Positions 41,565-49,588 of a DNA stretch of 64,000 nucleotides are shown here, piece by piece. Location of the stretch: positions 7,068,001 to 7,132,000 of the forward strand of contig NZ_CP133771.1 of assembly GCF_031348265.1 (NCBI RefSeq), written 5' to 3'. The notes under the pieces were generated by a model. The model did no database searches. It was given only the letters and a program-made list of their open reading frames with translations, and was not told where the DNA came from. Every line of letters begins with the position of its first letter. Within the stretch, counting starts at the first letter, position 1. Made by a program: the position numbers and the translations under genes. Source of the DNA: Streptomyces collinus (GTDB taxonomy: Bacteria > Actinomycetota > Actinomycetes > Streptomycetales > Streptomycetaceae).

Positions 41565-43349
41565 ATGGCTCGAATGACCGCTGCCCGCGCGGCAGTTGAG
41601 ATCCTCAAGCGTGAGGGCGTCGCCGACGCGTTCGGTGTCCCCGGCGCGGCGATCAACCCGTTCTACGCGGCGCTCAAGGCCTCCGGCGGCATCGCCCACA
41701 CCCTCGCCCGGCACGTCGAGGGCGCCTCGCACATGGCCGAGGGCTACACCCGCACCCACCCGGGCAACATCGGCGTCTGCATCGGCACATCGGGCCCGGC
41801 CGGCACCGACATGATCACGGGTCTGTACTCCGCGACCGGCGACTCCATCCCGATCCTGTGCATCACGGGCCAGGCCCCGACCGCCGTGATCCACAAGGAG
41901 GACTTCCAGGCCGTCGACATCGCCTCCATCGCCAAACCGGTCACGAAGATGGCCGTCACGGTGCTGGAGGCCGCGCAGGTCCCGGGCGTCTTCCAGCAGG
42001 CCTTCCACCTGATGCGCTCCGGCCGCCCCGGCCCGGTCCTCATCGACCTGCCGATCGACGTCCAGCTGACGGAGATCGAGTTCGACCCGGAGACGTACGA
42101 GCCCCTCCCGGTCTACAAGCCCGCCGCGTCCCGCGCCCAGATCGAGAAGGCCATCGGGATGCTGAACGCCTCCGAGCGGCCCCTGATCGTCGCGGGTGGC
42201 GGCATCATCAACGCCGACGCCGCCGAACTCCTCGTGGAGTTCGCCGAACTGACCGGCACCCCGGTCGTCCCGACCCTGATGGGCTGGGGCCTGCTGCCGG
42301 ACGACCATGAACTGAACGCCGGCATGGTGGGCCTGCAGACCTCGCACCGCTACGGCAACGCGACCTTCCTGGAGTCCGACTTCGTCCTCGGCATCGGCAA
42401 CCGCTGGGCCAACCGCCACACCGGCAAGCTCGACGTCTACACGGCCGGGCGGACGTTCGTTCACGTCGACATCGAGCCCACCCAGATCGGCAAGATCTTC
42501 GCCCCGGACTACGGCATCGCCTCCGACGCCAAGGCCGCCCTGGAACTGTTCGTCGAGGTCGCCCGCGAGCTGAAGGCGGCCGGCGGGCTGCCCGACCGTT
42601 CCGCGTGGGCCGAGGCCGCGCAGGAGCGCAAGGCGACCCTCCAGCGCCGTACGCACTTCGACGACATCCCGATCAAGCCGCAGCGCGTCTACGAGGAGAT
42701 GAACAAGGCCTTCGGCCCGGAGACCCGGTACGTCTCCACCATCGGCCTCTCGCAGATCGCCGGCGCCCAGATGCTGCACGTCTACCGGCCCCGGCACTGG
42801 ATCAACTGCGGCCAGGCCGGTCCGCTCGGCTGGACCATCCCGGCCGCACTCGGCGTCGCCAAGGCCGACCCGGAGGCGTCCGTCGTCGCCCTCTCCGGGG
42901 ACTACGACTTCCAGTTCATGCTGGAGGAACTCGCCGTCGGCGCGCAGCACCGCATCCCGTACGTGCACGTCCTGGTGAACAACTCCTACCTGGGCCTGAT
43001 CCGGCAGGCGCAGCGGGCGTTCGAGATCGACTTCCAGGTCAACCTGGAGTTTGAGAACCTCAACTCCCCGGAGCTCGGCGTCTACGGCGTCGACCACGTC
43101 AAGGTCGCCGAAGGCCTCGGCTGCAAGGCCATCCGCGTCACCGACCCCGCCGAGCTGGGCGACGCCTTCGAGCAGGCCAAGAAGCTGGCCGCGGAGCACC
43201 GGGTCCCGGTCGTCGTCGAGGCGATCCTGGAGCGCGTCACCAACATCTCCATGTCGACCACCAACGACATCGGCAACGTCGTGGAGTTCGAGGAGATCGC
43301 CACGGAGCCGGGCCATGCGCCGACGTCGATCAGGACGCTGAAGGTCTGA
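41565..43349 (+). CDS. gcl: Glyoxylate carboligase
   Basis: 594 residues, ATG after AGGAG. A thiamine-diphosphate enzyme that joins two glyoxylates into tartronate semialdehyde with CO2 release. The N-terminal catalytic region reads LARHVEGASHMAEGYTR: Val51 stands where most ThDP enzymes have the catalytic Glu, a peculiarity of Gcl. CIGTSGPAGTDMITGLYSA follows. The C-terminal ThDP/Mg site includes ALSGDYDFQFMLEELAVGAQH and VNNSYLGLIRQAQRAF. It feeds the tartronate semialdehyde reductase encoded at 44944 and is regulated through the palindrome at 41491. Confidence 0.95.
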   Translation: MARMTAARAAVEILKREGVADAFGVPGAAINPFYAALKASGGIAHTLARHVEGASHMAEGYTRTHPGNIGVCIGTSGPAGTDMITGLYSATGDSIPILCITGQAPTAVIHKEDFQAVDIASIAKPVTKMAVTVLEAAQVPGVFQQAFHLMRSGRPGPVLIDLPIDVQLTEIEFDPETYEPLPVYKPAASRAQIEKAIGMLNASERPLIVAGGGIINADAAELLVEFAELTGTPVVPTLMGWGLLPDDHELNAGMVGLQTSHRYGNATFLESDFVLGIGNRWANRHTGKLDVYTAGRTFVHVDIEPTQIGKIFAPDYGIASDAKAALELFVEVARELKAAGGLPDRSAWAEAAQERKATLQRRTHFDDIPIKPQRVYEEMNKAFGPETRYVSTIGLSQIAGAQMLHVYRPRHWINCGQAGPLGWTIPAALGVAKADPEASVVALSGDYDFQFMLEELAVGAQHRIPYVHVLVNNSYLGLIRQAQRAFEIDFQVNLEFENLNSPELGVYGVDHVKVAEGLGCKAIRVTDPAELGDAFEQAKKLAAEHRVPVVVEAILERVTNISMSTTNDIGNVVEFEEIATEPGHAPTSIRTLKV

Positions 43350-43365
43350 CACCCGCGCAGCACAG

Positions 43366-43397
43366 GGGGCGGCCCGTCCGGAAGGACGGACCGCCCC
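43366..43397 (+). terminator. Terminator after gcl
   Basis: A 14-bp stem with one C/A mismatch and a GGAA tetraloop, followed by TTCTGTCTTCC. It starts 16 bases after the gcl stop. Confidence 0.8.
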
Positions 43398-43430
43398 TTC
43401 TGTCTTCCTCCGGGACTCCCGCCCCGAGGG

Positions 43431-44049
43431 TCAGTCCCCGCCGCCTCCGCCGCCCCCGCCGCAGTAGTAGACGCCCCCACCGACGCCGCCCGTCCCGCGC
43501 GGCGAGTGCTGGAAGAGGTCCGCGCCGCCCACCTCGGCCCGCCGGACCAGACCCGCCCGCAGGGCGAACCGCGGCACCAGCAGCCGCAGGGCGGGCCTCA
43601 CCGTGCAGGGCGACCAGCAGCAGCCGTTCACGGTCGCTCAGGCCGTGCCGACTCGCCGGCAGGGGATGCTCGTGCCGCAGCTCCCGGACGTGGCGGCGGG
43701 CGGCGCGGGTCGCGCCGAGCAGGGGATAGCGCAGCAGGCCCGCCTCCGCGAGCGGGATGCGCATGACGGCCACGGCGAGACGGATGCCGGGATCCTTCAC
43801 CAAGGCCTTGGGCTCCGCGGGCGCGCGCAGGCAGCCGTGCACCGCGGCCGCGAGGGGAGAGGGCGGCTGTACGGCCTCGACCGCTTCCCCGGCGTCCACG
43901 ACACGTGCCCGGACCGTCCCGGGCAGGTCGGGCTCCACCAGGCCCCGCAGATGCAGGTCCACCACGGCGACGGTCACGGCGGCCCGCGGGCCGTCCCCCA
44001 GCAGTGCGATCTCGTGCGGCTCCAGCCGGGCCGCCGTACCGTCGCTCAT
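43431..44049 (-). pseudogene. Frameshifted TIGR04222-type protein gene
   Basis: From ATG at 44049 the protein reads LEPHEIALLGDGPRAAVTVAV...LLGATRAARRHVRELRHEHPLP...RLLLVALHGE, as in TIGR04222 proteins. At about 43600 the sense sequence moves to the next frame: ALRLLVPRFALRAGLV, then FQHSPRGTGGVGGGVYYCGGG and a Gly-rich end with stop at 43431. The unshifted frame continues to 43330 as an Arg/Gly-rich sequence that does not look like protein. One base appears gained or two lost in a GGCCCGCC-type tract. It could be a real disabling mutation or a sequencing error. The family's function is unknown. Confidence 0.7.
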
Positions 44050-44113
44050 GGCTTCACCCCCGTACCGGGGCCCGCCGCCCCCGTGCCGGCGGACCCCGTG
44101 TGACGAGAATGTG

Positions 44114-44150
44114 CCCGGCCCCGGGGGCAGTTGAAGCCCCCGGGGCCGGG
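44114..44150 (-). terminator. Terminator after the 44208 gene
   Basis: A perfect 15-bp stem (CCCGGCCCCGGGGGC and complement) with loop AGTTGAA, located between the stop of the 44208 gene and the TIGR04222 relic. Confidence 0.8.
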
Positions 44151-44207
44151 TCCAGAGGTTGATTTGAGGGTTCCGTACGGGCTGTACGACCGGTGCCGTA
44201 GGCGCGC

Positions 44208-44444
44208 TCACGCCTCGTGGTGCTCCGACAGCCCCGGCCAGTCGTCCGGCCCGCCGCCCTGCCACTCCACGAGGTCGCTCTCCGCGACGTCCGTGACATA
44301 CAGGTCGGCCAGCCGCAGGATCTCGGCGACGTCGTCGGTGTGGGTGGCGACGCCCAGCGGCTCCTCGCCCAGGGTGACCCGGCGGGAGCCGTCCAGTGCG
44401 GGGGCGTGGACCACGACATGCGGGTGCTCGGTGTGAGGTGCCAT
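44208..44444 (-). CDS. Small conserved-looking protein of unknown function
   Basis: 78 residues, acidic: it starts MAPHTEHPHVVVHAPALDG and contains RRVTLGEEPLGVATHTDDVAEILRLADLY and LVEWQGGGPDDWPGL. No domain is recognised. Good codon-position bias, a terminator 57 bases downstream and a CAGCCT hexamer six bases before the ATG (possible leaderless start) support a real gene. Confidence 0.65.
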   Translation of the reverse strand: MAPHTEHPHVVVHAPALDGSRRVTLGEEPLGVATHTDDVAEILRLADLYVTDVAESDLVEWQGGGPDDWPGLSEHHEA

Positions 44445-44680
44445 GCCTTCAGGCTGCTGCGAACGGGACCGATCCGCACCCTGGGAACGGCTGGCCGTCC
44501 GGCGGCGCGAGGCTGGGCGCGACAGGACGTTCGCGCCGCCGGACGGGGTCGAGGGGAGAGGGGTGGGTGGTGCTGGGACCGCGGCGGGTGCGACGGGCTC
44601 CGGGGCCGGTTTCCCTCAGGTCGAGAAGCCGGTCCGGACCCTTCACCACCGCACTGGCTCGCACGCCGCCGCGGTCCGCG

Positions 44681-44751
44681 CCCTGACCGTGTCCGTGCCC
44701 GGGGGACCACCCCTCATCCGGGTCGCCCCGGGCGGTCGGACACGGTCAGGG
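44681..44751 (-). terminator. Long-stem hairpin, retained terminator of a deleted gene
   Basis: CCCTGACCGTGTCCG (44681-44695) pairs perfectly with its complement at 44737-44751, enclosing a GC-rich inner hairpin. On the minus strand it begins four bases after the TGA of the gene stub at 44756, as a normal terminator would. Confidence 0.65.
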
Positions 44752-44755
44752 AGTT

Positions 44756-44881
44756 TCAGTCCTCGCGCAGGGCGCGGACCGCCTCCTCCACGCGCCGCCC
44801 GTACTCGGGGCCGGCGGCGTGGACGTGCGCGAGGTTCTTCTGATGCCGGGCGGGGCCGCCGCTCTGGGCGCGACAGGACAG
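44756..44881 (-). pseudogene. 3' stub of a deleted gene, possibly catalase
   Basis: The minus strand reads ...ARHQKNLAHVHAAGPEYGRRVEEAVRALRED-stop directly before a terminator hairpin, with no start upstream. The composition and the PEYGRRVEEAV pattern look like a genuine C-terminus. Streptomycete ureide clusters often carry a catalase gene between gcl and tartronate semialdehyde reductase, and catalases end in a similar helical segment, so a truncated catalase is my guess, not a firm match. The rest of the gene-free stretch 44445-44943 shows nothing else I can recognise. Confidence 0.4.
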
Positions 44882-44943
44882 TTGTCAGCGGCGGCGCCGC
44901 CCGGGGATCGGGGGACCCCCGGGCCACGAGGGTCGGGGGAGGG

Positions 44944-45837
44944 TCAGACCTGGGCGCCGGAGAGCCGCTCCACGGCCCGCAGCAGCGCCGAGTGGTCGAG
45001 GCCGCCGTCGCCCTGCGCCCGCAGGGACGCGACCAGCTGGGCGACCACGGCGCCGACGGGCAGGGCCGCGCCGACGGTGCGGGCGGCGTCGGTGACGATG
45101 CCCATGTCCTTGTGGTGCAGGTCGATCCGGAAGCCCGGCTTGAAGTCCCGGCCGAGGAAGTTGTCCTTCTTGCGGGTCAGCACGGTCGAGCCGGCGAGCC
45201 CGCCGCCCAGGACGTCCAGGGCCGCCTTCAGGTCCACGCCGGACTTCTCCAGGAAGACCACGGCCTCGGCGCACGCCTGGATGTTCACGGCGACGATCAG
45301 CTGGTTGGCGGCCTTCACGGTCTGGCCCGAGCCGTGCGGACCGCACAGCACGATGGTCTTGCCGAGCGCCTCGAAGACCGGCTCGGCCTGGTCGAAGTCG
45401 GCCTGCTCGCCGCCGACCATGATGGACAGCACGGCCTCGATGGCGCCGGCCTCACCGCCGGACACCGGGGCGTCCAGGACGCGGATGCCCTTGTCCTTCG
45501 CCGCCTTCGCCAGGTCGACCGAGGTCTGCGGGGTGATCGACGACATGTCGATCAGCAGCGCGCCGGACCGCGCGTTCTCCAGGATGCCGTCCGGGCCGTA
45601 GGCGATGGCCTCGACCTGCGGGGACGCGGGAACCATCGTGATGACGACGTCGGCGTCCCGCACGGCCTCGGCGATCGAACCGGCCGCGGTGCCACCGGCG
45701 GCGGCCAGCCGGTCCAGCTTGTCCTGCTCCAGCGTGAAGCCGGTGACCTGGTAGCCCGCCTTGATCAGGTTCTCGGACATCGGGGAGCCCATGATGCCGA
45801 GGCCGATCCAGGCGACCTTGGGGAGTGCGTTGCTCAT
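44944..45837 (-). CDS. 2-hydroxy-3-oxopropionate (tartronate semialdehyde) reductase
   Basis: 297 residues of the beta-hydroxyacid dehydrogenase family: NAD(P) loop VAWIGLGIMGSPMSENLI, substrate signature LDAPVSGGEAGAIEAVLSIMVGG, and catalytic Lys in SGQTVKAANQLIVAVNIQA. DFKPGFRIDLHHKDMGI is typical of GarR/GlxR. It reduces tartronate semialdehyde from Gcl to glycerate. It is the second gene of an operon with hydroxypyruvate isomerase (26-base gap). Confidence 0.93.
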   Translation of the reverse strand: MSNALPKVAWIGLGIMGSPMSENLIKAGYQVTGFTLEQDKLDRLAAAGGTAAGSIAEAVRDADVVITMVPASPQVEAIAYGPDGILENARSGALLIDMSSITPQTSVDLAKAAKDKGIRVLDAPVSGGEAGAIEAVLSIMVGGEQADFDQAEPVFEALGKTIVLCGPHGSGQTVKAANQLIVAVNIQACAEAVVFLEKSGVDLKAALDVLGGGLAGSTVLTRKKDNFLGRDFKPGFRIDLHHKDMGIVTDAARTVGAALPVGAVVAQLVASLRAQGDGGLDHSALLRAVERLSGAQV

Positions 45838-45863
45838 GATGGGGGTGCCTTTCGGTACGGGGG

Positions 45864-46685
45864 TCAGCGGGCCAGCCAGTCGAAGGCCTCGGCGCTCGGG
45901 CGGTCGCCCGGCTTGTACTCGAGGCCGACCCAGCCGTCGTAGCCCGCCTTCTTCAGCTGGTCGAGGAGGTCTTCGAGGGGCAGCGAGCCGGTCCCCGGCG
46001 CGCCGCGGCCCGGGTTGTCGGCGATCTGCACGTGCCCGGTCCTCGCGGCGAACCGCTCGATCACCGCGGGGAGGTCCTCGCCGTTCATGGACAGGTGGTA
46101 GAGGTCCATGAGGAAGCGGGCGTTGCCCAGTCCCGTCGCCTCGTTGACCTTGTCGACGACCTCCACGGCGGCCGGGGCCGACACCAGCGGGTACAGCGGG
46201 GACTCGGGCCGGTTCAGCGCCTCGATCAGCAGGACCGCGCCGATCCGGCCGGCGGCCCGGGCCGCGAGAGCCAGGTTCTCCAGGGCGAGCGCGTCCTGCT
46301 CGGCCGGGTCCACGCCCTCGACGCGGTTGCCGTACAGCGCGTTGAGCGCCGTGCAGCCCAGCGAGGCGGCGAAGCCGGCGGCCACGTCGATGTTGGCGCG
46401 GTACCGCTCCGACTCCTCACCGGGAACCGACAGGGCGCCGCGGTCCGGGCCCGGGAGCTGCCCGGCGTAGAAGTTCAGGCCGGTGAGCTGGACGCCGGCC
46501 TCCTCGATCGCGTGCTTCAGGGCGTCGAGCTCGGCCTGCTCGGGGACCGGCGAGTCGACCCAGGGCCACCACAGCTCTACCGCGGTGAAGCCCGCCGCGG
46601 CGGCGGCCGCGGGGCGCTCCAGGAGGGGGAGCTCCGTGAAGAGGATCGACAGGTTGACGTTGAAGCGCTGGTCTGCGAATCCCAT
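45864..46685 (-). CDS. hyi: Hydroxypyruvate isomerase
   Basis: 273 residues of TIM-barrel AP-endonuclease-2 type: RFNVNLSILFTELPLLERPAAAAAAGF, VELWWPW, LTGLNFYAGQLPG, LLIEALN, RFLMDLYHLSMNGED and HVQIADNPGRGAPGTG supply the metal and substrate residues. It interconverts hydroxypyruvate and tartronate semialdehyde beside the reductase. The start MGFADQRF at 46685 is chosen from homologue-like spacing and GAAGGGAG upstream; ATGs at 46715 and 46733 are alternatives close to the operator. Confidence 0.9.
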   Translation of the reverse strand: MGFADQRFNVNLSILFTELPLLERPAAAAAAGFTAVELWWPWVDSPVPEQAELDALKHAIEEAGVQLTGLNFYAGQLPGPDRGALSVPGEESERYRANIDVAAGFAASLGCTALNALYGNRVEGVDPAEQDALALENLALAARAAGRIGAVLLIEALNRPESPLYPLVSAPAAVEVVDKVNEATGLGNARFLMDLYHLSMNGEDLPAVIERFAARTGHVQIADNPGRGAPGTGSLPLEDLLDQLKKAGYDGWVGLEYKPGDRPSAEAFDWLAR

Positions 46686-46740
46686 CGGGGCGGCGCTCCC
46701 TTCCGTGTCTTCCATGGTGTGAGCGTTTTCCATGGTGCTT

Positions 46741-46755
46741 TTCCGTATTGCGGAA
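46741..46755. promoter_or_regulatory. Palindromic operator upstream of hydroxypyruvate isomerase operon
   Basis: TTCCGTATTGCGGAA is the exact complement of the gcl operator at 41491. It lies 55 bases before the chosen isomerase start, upstream of the alternative ATGs, and 94 bases before the divergent gene at 46849. Confidence 0.7.
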
Positions 46756-46836
46756 TCATGTTTCTGCTTAACGGAAGATTGCCTGTGGGGTGCACGGGCT
46801 GTCAAGAGGGGCTGCCGGAAAGTCCGCCCCGCGCGT

Positions 46837-46842
46837 TAGGTT
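46837..46842 (+). promoter_or_regulatory. -10 box of leaderless promoter for the 46849 gene
   Basis: TAGGTT, six bases before the GTG, with no ribosome site. Confidence 0.55.
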
Positions 46843-46848
46843 GAGCGC

Positions 46849-47100
46849 GTGCGACTGAGAGTGGAGTTCACGACCGAGCCGTTCGACCTGGACGAGGCGC
46901 CCGCGCACGCGGTGGTGGCCCGCGAGGTCGTGGAGGCCGCCGAGCTGGACGCCGTGGACGTGGGCCCGTTCGGCAACACCGCGGAGGGCGGCGCCGACGC
47001 GGTGCTCGGCGCCGTGGACGCCCTGCTCCGCAAGACCCTGGAGGCCGGTGCCACCCGGGTCACGCTCCAGGTCAACGTGGTCGAGGAGGGCGAGGCGTGA
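46849..47100 (+). CDS. Small MTH1187/thiamine-binding-like protein
   Basis: 83 residues: MRLRVEFTTEPFDLDEAP...VDVGPFGNTAEGGADAVLGAVDALLRKTLEAGATRVTLQVNVV. The ferredoxin-like pattern with a GNTAEG loop resembles the MTH1187/YkoF-type thiamine- or pyrimidine-binding proteins. The link to ThDP-dependent Gcl or to pyrimidine/purine metabolism is only suggestive. The GTG start follows a TAGGTT box by six bases. Its stop overlaps the next gene (GTGA). Confidence 0.6.
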   Translation: MRLRVEFTTEPFDLDEAPAHAVVAREVVEAAELDAVDVGPFGNTAEGGADAVLGAVDALLRKTLEAGATRVTLQVNVVEEGEA

Positions 47101-47465
47101 GCGGCGCGGGGGGCGAGCCGTTCATCGCGGCCGTGAAACCCCTGGTCGACGCCATGGGCGGCGAGATGATCCCGCCCGACGAGGCCGGTCCCGACGACGT
47201 CGTCCTGGCCTGGGAGGGCAGGGACGCCGTCGCCGTCCGGCTGCCGCAGCTCGCCGACTCCCTCGATCACATCCTGGCCGCCATGGAGCGTCGCAAGGGC
47301 GTGCCGCTGGCCGATCTGGACCGCAGGGCCAAGCAGGAGGTCGTGCGCATACTCGAGGCGCGTGGCGCCTTCTCCGTACGGCACGGCGTGGAGACCGTGG
47401 CGAGTGCCCTCGGTGTCAGCCGCTTCACCGTCTACAACTACCTCAACCGCGAGAAGGGGGCCTGA
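47097..47465 (+). CDS. Small helix-turn-helix protein (DauR/YheO-type HTH)
   Basis: 122 residues. The C-terminal DRRAKQEVVRILEARGAFSVRHGVETVASALGVSRFTVYNYLNREKGA is the HTH_22 type found at the end of DauR/YheO regulators, and the N-terminal 60 residues resemble a shortened sensor. It is coupled to the upstream gene by GTGA and precedes the uric acid operon, so it may regulate uraD-uraH-uricase through the palindrome at 47507. Confidence 0.75.
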   Translation: MSGAGGEPFIAAVKPLVDAMGGEMIPPDEAGPDDVVLAWEGRDAVAVRLPQLADSLDHILAAMERRKGVPLADLDRRAKQEVVRILEARGAFSVRHGVETVASALGVSRFTVYNYLNREKGA

Positions 47466-47506
47466 CCGGCCGGCCCCGCGGCGGTCCGGTTTCGTGCCCC
47501 GAATTT

Positions 47507-47521
47507 TCAACAAACTGTTGA
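47507..47521. promoter_or_regulatory. Palindrome upstream of the urate-degradation operon
   Basis: TCAACA-aac-TGTTGA, a perfect 6-bp inverted repeat in an otherwise GC-rich region, 77 bases before the uraD start and 42 bases after the HTH gene stop. Confidence 0.5.
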
Positions 47522-47597
47522 CGTGCTGTCGGGGGAGGGCGTTAGCTGTCGGCACGCCCGTTCAGCACGAAGGCCGACACCGGCCACGGAGGCTCCC

Positions 47598-48107
47598 GTG
47601 ACGTCCACTTCCACGCCGCCGGGCCTGACCCGGTTCAACACCCTTGAGGAGCACGCGGCGTACACCGCCCTCCGCGAGGCGTGCGCCTCCACGGCGTGGG
47701 CGAAGCGCCTGCTGGCCGCCCGCCCCTACGCCACCTGCGAGGACCTGTACGCCGCGAGCGACGCCGCCATGGCGGAGCTGACGGCCGGTGATCTCGACGA
47801 GGCGATGGCCGGCCATCCGCCCATCGGCCGGCCCAAGCCCGGCGACCCCACCTCGGCCCGGGAGCAGAGCGGCATGGCCGGCGCCTCCGACGCGCTCAAG
47901 GCGGAGATGCTGGAACTGAACCTCGCCTACCAGGAGAGGTTCGGCCATGTCTTCCTGATCTGCGCCACCGGCCGGACCGGCGAGCAGATGCGCGACGCGG
48001 TCCGGGAACGGATCGGCAACCCGCCGGAGCGGGAGCGGGAGATCGTCCGCACCGAACTGGGCAAGATCAACCGTATCCGGCTCGCCCGCCTCGTCGAAGA
48101 CGACTGA
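47598..48107 (+). CDS. uraD: OHCU decarboxylase
   Basis: 169 residues. 2-oxo-4-hydroxy-4-carboxy-5-ureidoimidazoline decarboxylase converts OHCU to (S)-allantoin. His73 in AGHPPIG is the catalytic residue; FGHVFLICATGRTGEQM and EIVRTELGKINRIRLARL complete the family pattern. GGAGG five bases before GTG fixes the start. It is the first gene of uraD-uraH-uricase, 15 bases before uraH. Confidence 0.94.
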   Translation: MTSTSTPPGLTRFNTLEEHAAYTALREACASTAWAKRLLAARPYATCEDLYAASDAAMAELTAGDLDEAMAGHPPIGRPKPGDPTSAREQSGMAGASDALKAEMLELNLAYQERFGHVFLICATGRTGEQMRDAVRERIGNPPEREREIVRTELGKINRIRLARLVEDD

Positions 48108-48122
48108 AGAGGACGCCCGACC

Positions 48123-48527
48123 ATGAGCACCAGCACCACCGCATCCGTGTCCACGCACATCCTGGACACCAGCGTCGGCCGCCCCGCCGAGGGCGTCGCC
48201 GTCCACCTCGCCGCCCGCGCCGGGCGCACGGCGGATTGGCAGGCGCTCGGCGGCTCCGCCACCGACGCGGACGGCCGGTGCAAGGACCTCCCGGCCCTGC
48301 CGGAGGGCACCACCCACGTACGGCTCGACTTCGCCGTCGAGCCGTACTTCGAGAAATCTGCGAACCAGAAGGCCGATGCGCAGCAGGACGCCCCCGCGAA
48401 TCGGGACAGCGGCGCCGGTGTGTTCTTCCCGGAGGTGGCGATCACGTTCGCCGTCGTGCCGGGCGAGCACTACCACGTACCGCTGCTGCTCAACCCGTTC
48501 GGCTACTCCGTATACCGAGGGAGCTAG
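48123..48527 (+). CDS. uraH: 5-hydroxyisourate hydrolase (transthyretin-like)
   Basis: 134 residues. VSTHILDTSVGRPAEGV at the N-terminus and HYHVPLLLNPFGYSVYRGS at the C-terminus: the YRGS end and the histidines are the enzymatic signature separating HIU hydrolase from transthyretin. It hydrolyses the uricase product to OHCU. An internal Asn/Gln/Asp loop (KSANQKADAQQDAPANRDSG) is longer than usual. Six bases precede the uricase ATG. Confidence 0.94.
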   Translation: MSTSTTASVSTHILDTSVGRPAEGVAVHLAARAGRTADWQALGGSATDADGRCKDLPALPEGTTHVRLDFAVEPYFEKSANQKADAQQDAPANRDSGAGVFFPEVAITFAVVPGEHYHVPLLLNPFGYSVYRGS

Positions 48528-48533
48528 CTAGAG

Positions 48534-49481
48534 ATGGCAGACATTTCCCGCCCGGCCCGCCCTGTGATCCTGGGACAGAACCAGTACGGCAAGGCCGAGA
48601 ACCGAGTCGTCAAGATCACGCGGGACGGCGCCACCCACCACATCAAGGACCTCAACGTCTCCGTCGCCCTCTCCGGCGACATGGACGAGGTCCACTACTC
48701 CGGCTCGAACGCCAACGTGCTGCCGACCGACACCACCAAGAACACGGTGTACGCGTTCGCCAAGGAGCACGGCATCGAGTCCGCCGAGCAGTTCGGCATC
48801 CACCTCGCCCGGCACTTCGTCACCAGCCAGGAGCCGATCCACCGGGCCCGGATCCGCATCGAGGAGTACGCCTGGGAGCGGATCGAGGCCTCCGACGCCA
48901 ACTCCCGGTTCAGCGGCGCCGACGAGGTCAAGCACTCCTTCGTCCGCAAGGGCCAGGAGACCCGGCTCACCCAGATCACCTACGACGGTGAGCGCTGGGA
49001 GGTCGTGTCCGGCCTGAAGGACCTCGTCGTGATGAACTCGACCAACTCCGAGTTCTGGGGCTACGTCAAGGACAAGTACACGACCCTGAAGGAGGCCTAC
49101 GACCGGATCCTGGCCACCGAGGTCTCCGGCCGCTGGCGGTTCAACTGGACCGACGACGAGCAGCGCATGCCCCACTGGGAGAAGTCCTACGAGCAGGTGA
49201 AGAAGCACATGCTCCAGGCCTTCGCCGAGACCTACTCCCTCTCGCTCCAGCAGACCCTGTACCAGATGGGTTCGCGGATCATCAACCACCGCAGTGAGAT
49301 CGACGAGGTCCGCTTCTCCCTCCCGAACAAGCACCACTTCCTGGTGGACCTGGAGCCGTTCGGGCTGAAGAACGACAATGAGGTGTACTTCGCCGCCGAC
49401 CGCCCCTACGGCCTGATCGAGGCGACGGTCCTCCGGGACGGCTGTGAGGCGAAGATCCCCGTGGACCTCACCAACCTCTGA
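48534..49481 (+). CDS. Urate oxidase (factor-independent uricase)
   Basis: 315 residues in the uricase tunnelling fold: LGQNQYGKAENRVVKITRDG, LPTDTTKNTVYAFAKEHGI (the catalytic Thr of the K-T-H triad region), DLVVMNSTNSEFWGYVKDKYTTL and LPNKHHFLVDLEPFGLKNDNEVYFAADRPYGLIE. It oxidises urate to 5-hydroxyisourate with O2, producing H2O2. A hairpin follows 17 bases after the stop. Confidence 0.95.
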   Translation: MADISRPARPVILGQNQYGKAENRVVKITRDGATHHIKDLNVSVALSGDMDEVHYSGSNANVLPTDTTKNTVYAFAKEHGIESAEQFGIHLARHFVTSQEPIHRARIRIEEYAWERIEASDANSRFSGADEVKHSFVRKGQETRLTQITYDGERWEVVSGLKDLVVMNSTNSEFWGYVKDKYTTLKEAYDRILATEVSGRWRFNWTDDEQRMPHWEKSYEQVKKHMLQAFAETYSLSLQQTLYQMGSRIINHRSEIDEVRFSLPNKHHFLVDLEPFGLKNDNEVYFAADRPYGLIEATVLRDGCEAKIPVDLTNL

Positions 49482-49498
49482 CGCTCCCCTTTCGGCAC

Positions 49499-49530
49499 CC
49501 GTGGCCGGGGCACCCTTCTCCCGGCCACGG
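49499..49530 (+). terminator. Hairpin after uricase gene
   Basis: An 11-bp perfect stem (CCGTGGCCGGG) with a 10-base loop between uricase and the deaminase gene. There is no long T-run, so it may only reduce read-through. Confidence 0.6.
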
Positions 49531-49588
49531 CACTCAAAACCTCCAGGGTCCTGCCGTGCCCTCTCCACCACAGCGCAAAGGACGAACC

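Noticed and set aside
43330..44049. The unshifted frame ending at 43330 as the real TIGR04222 product
   Set aside because: After about 43600 it turns Arg/Gly-rich and runs through the gcl terminator, while the other frame gives the family's usual C-terminus.
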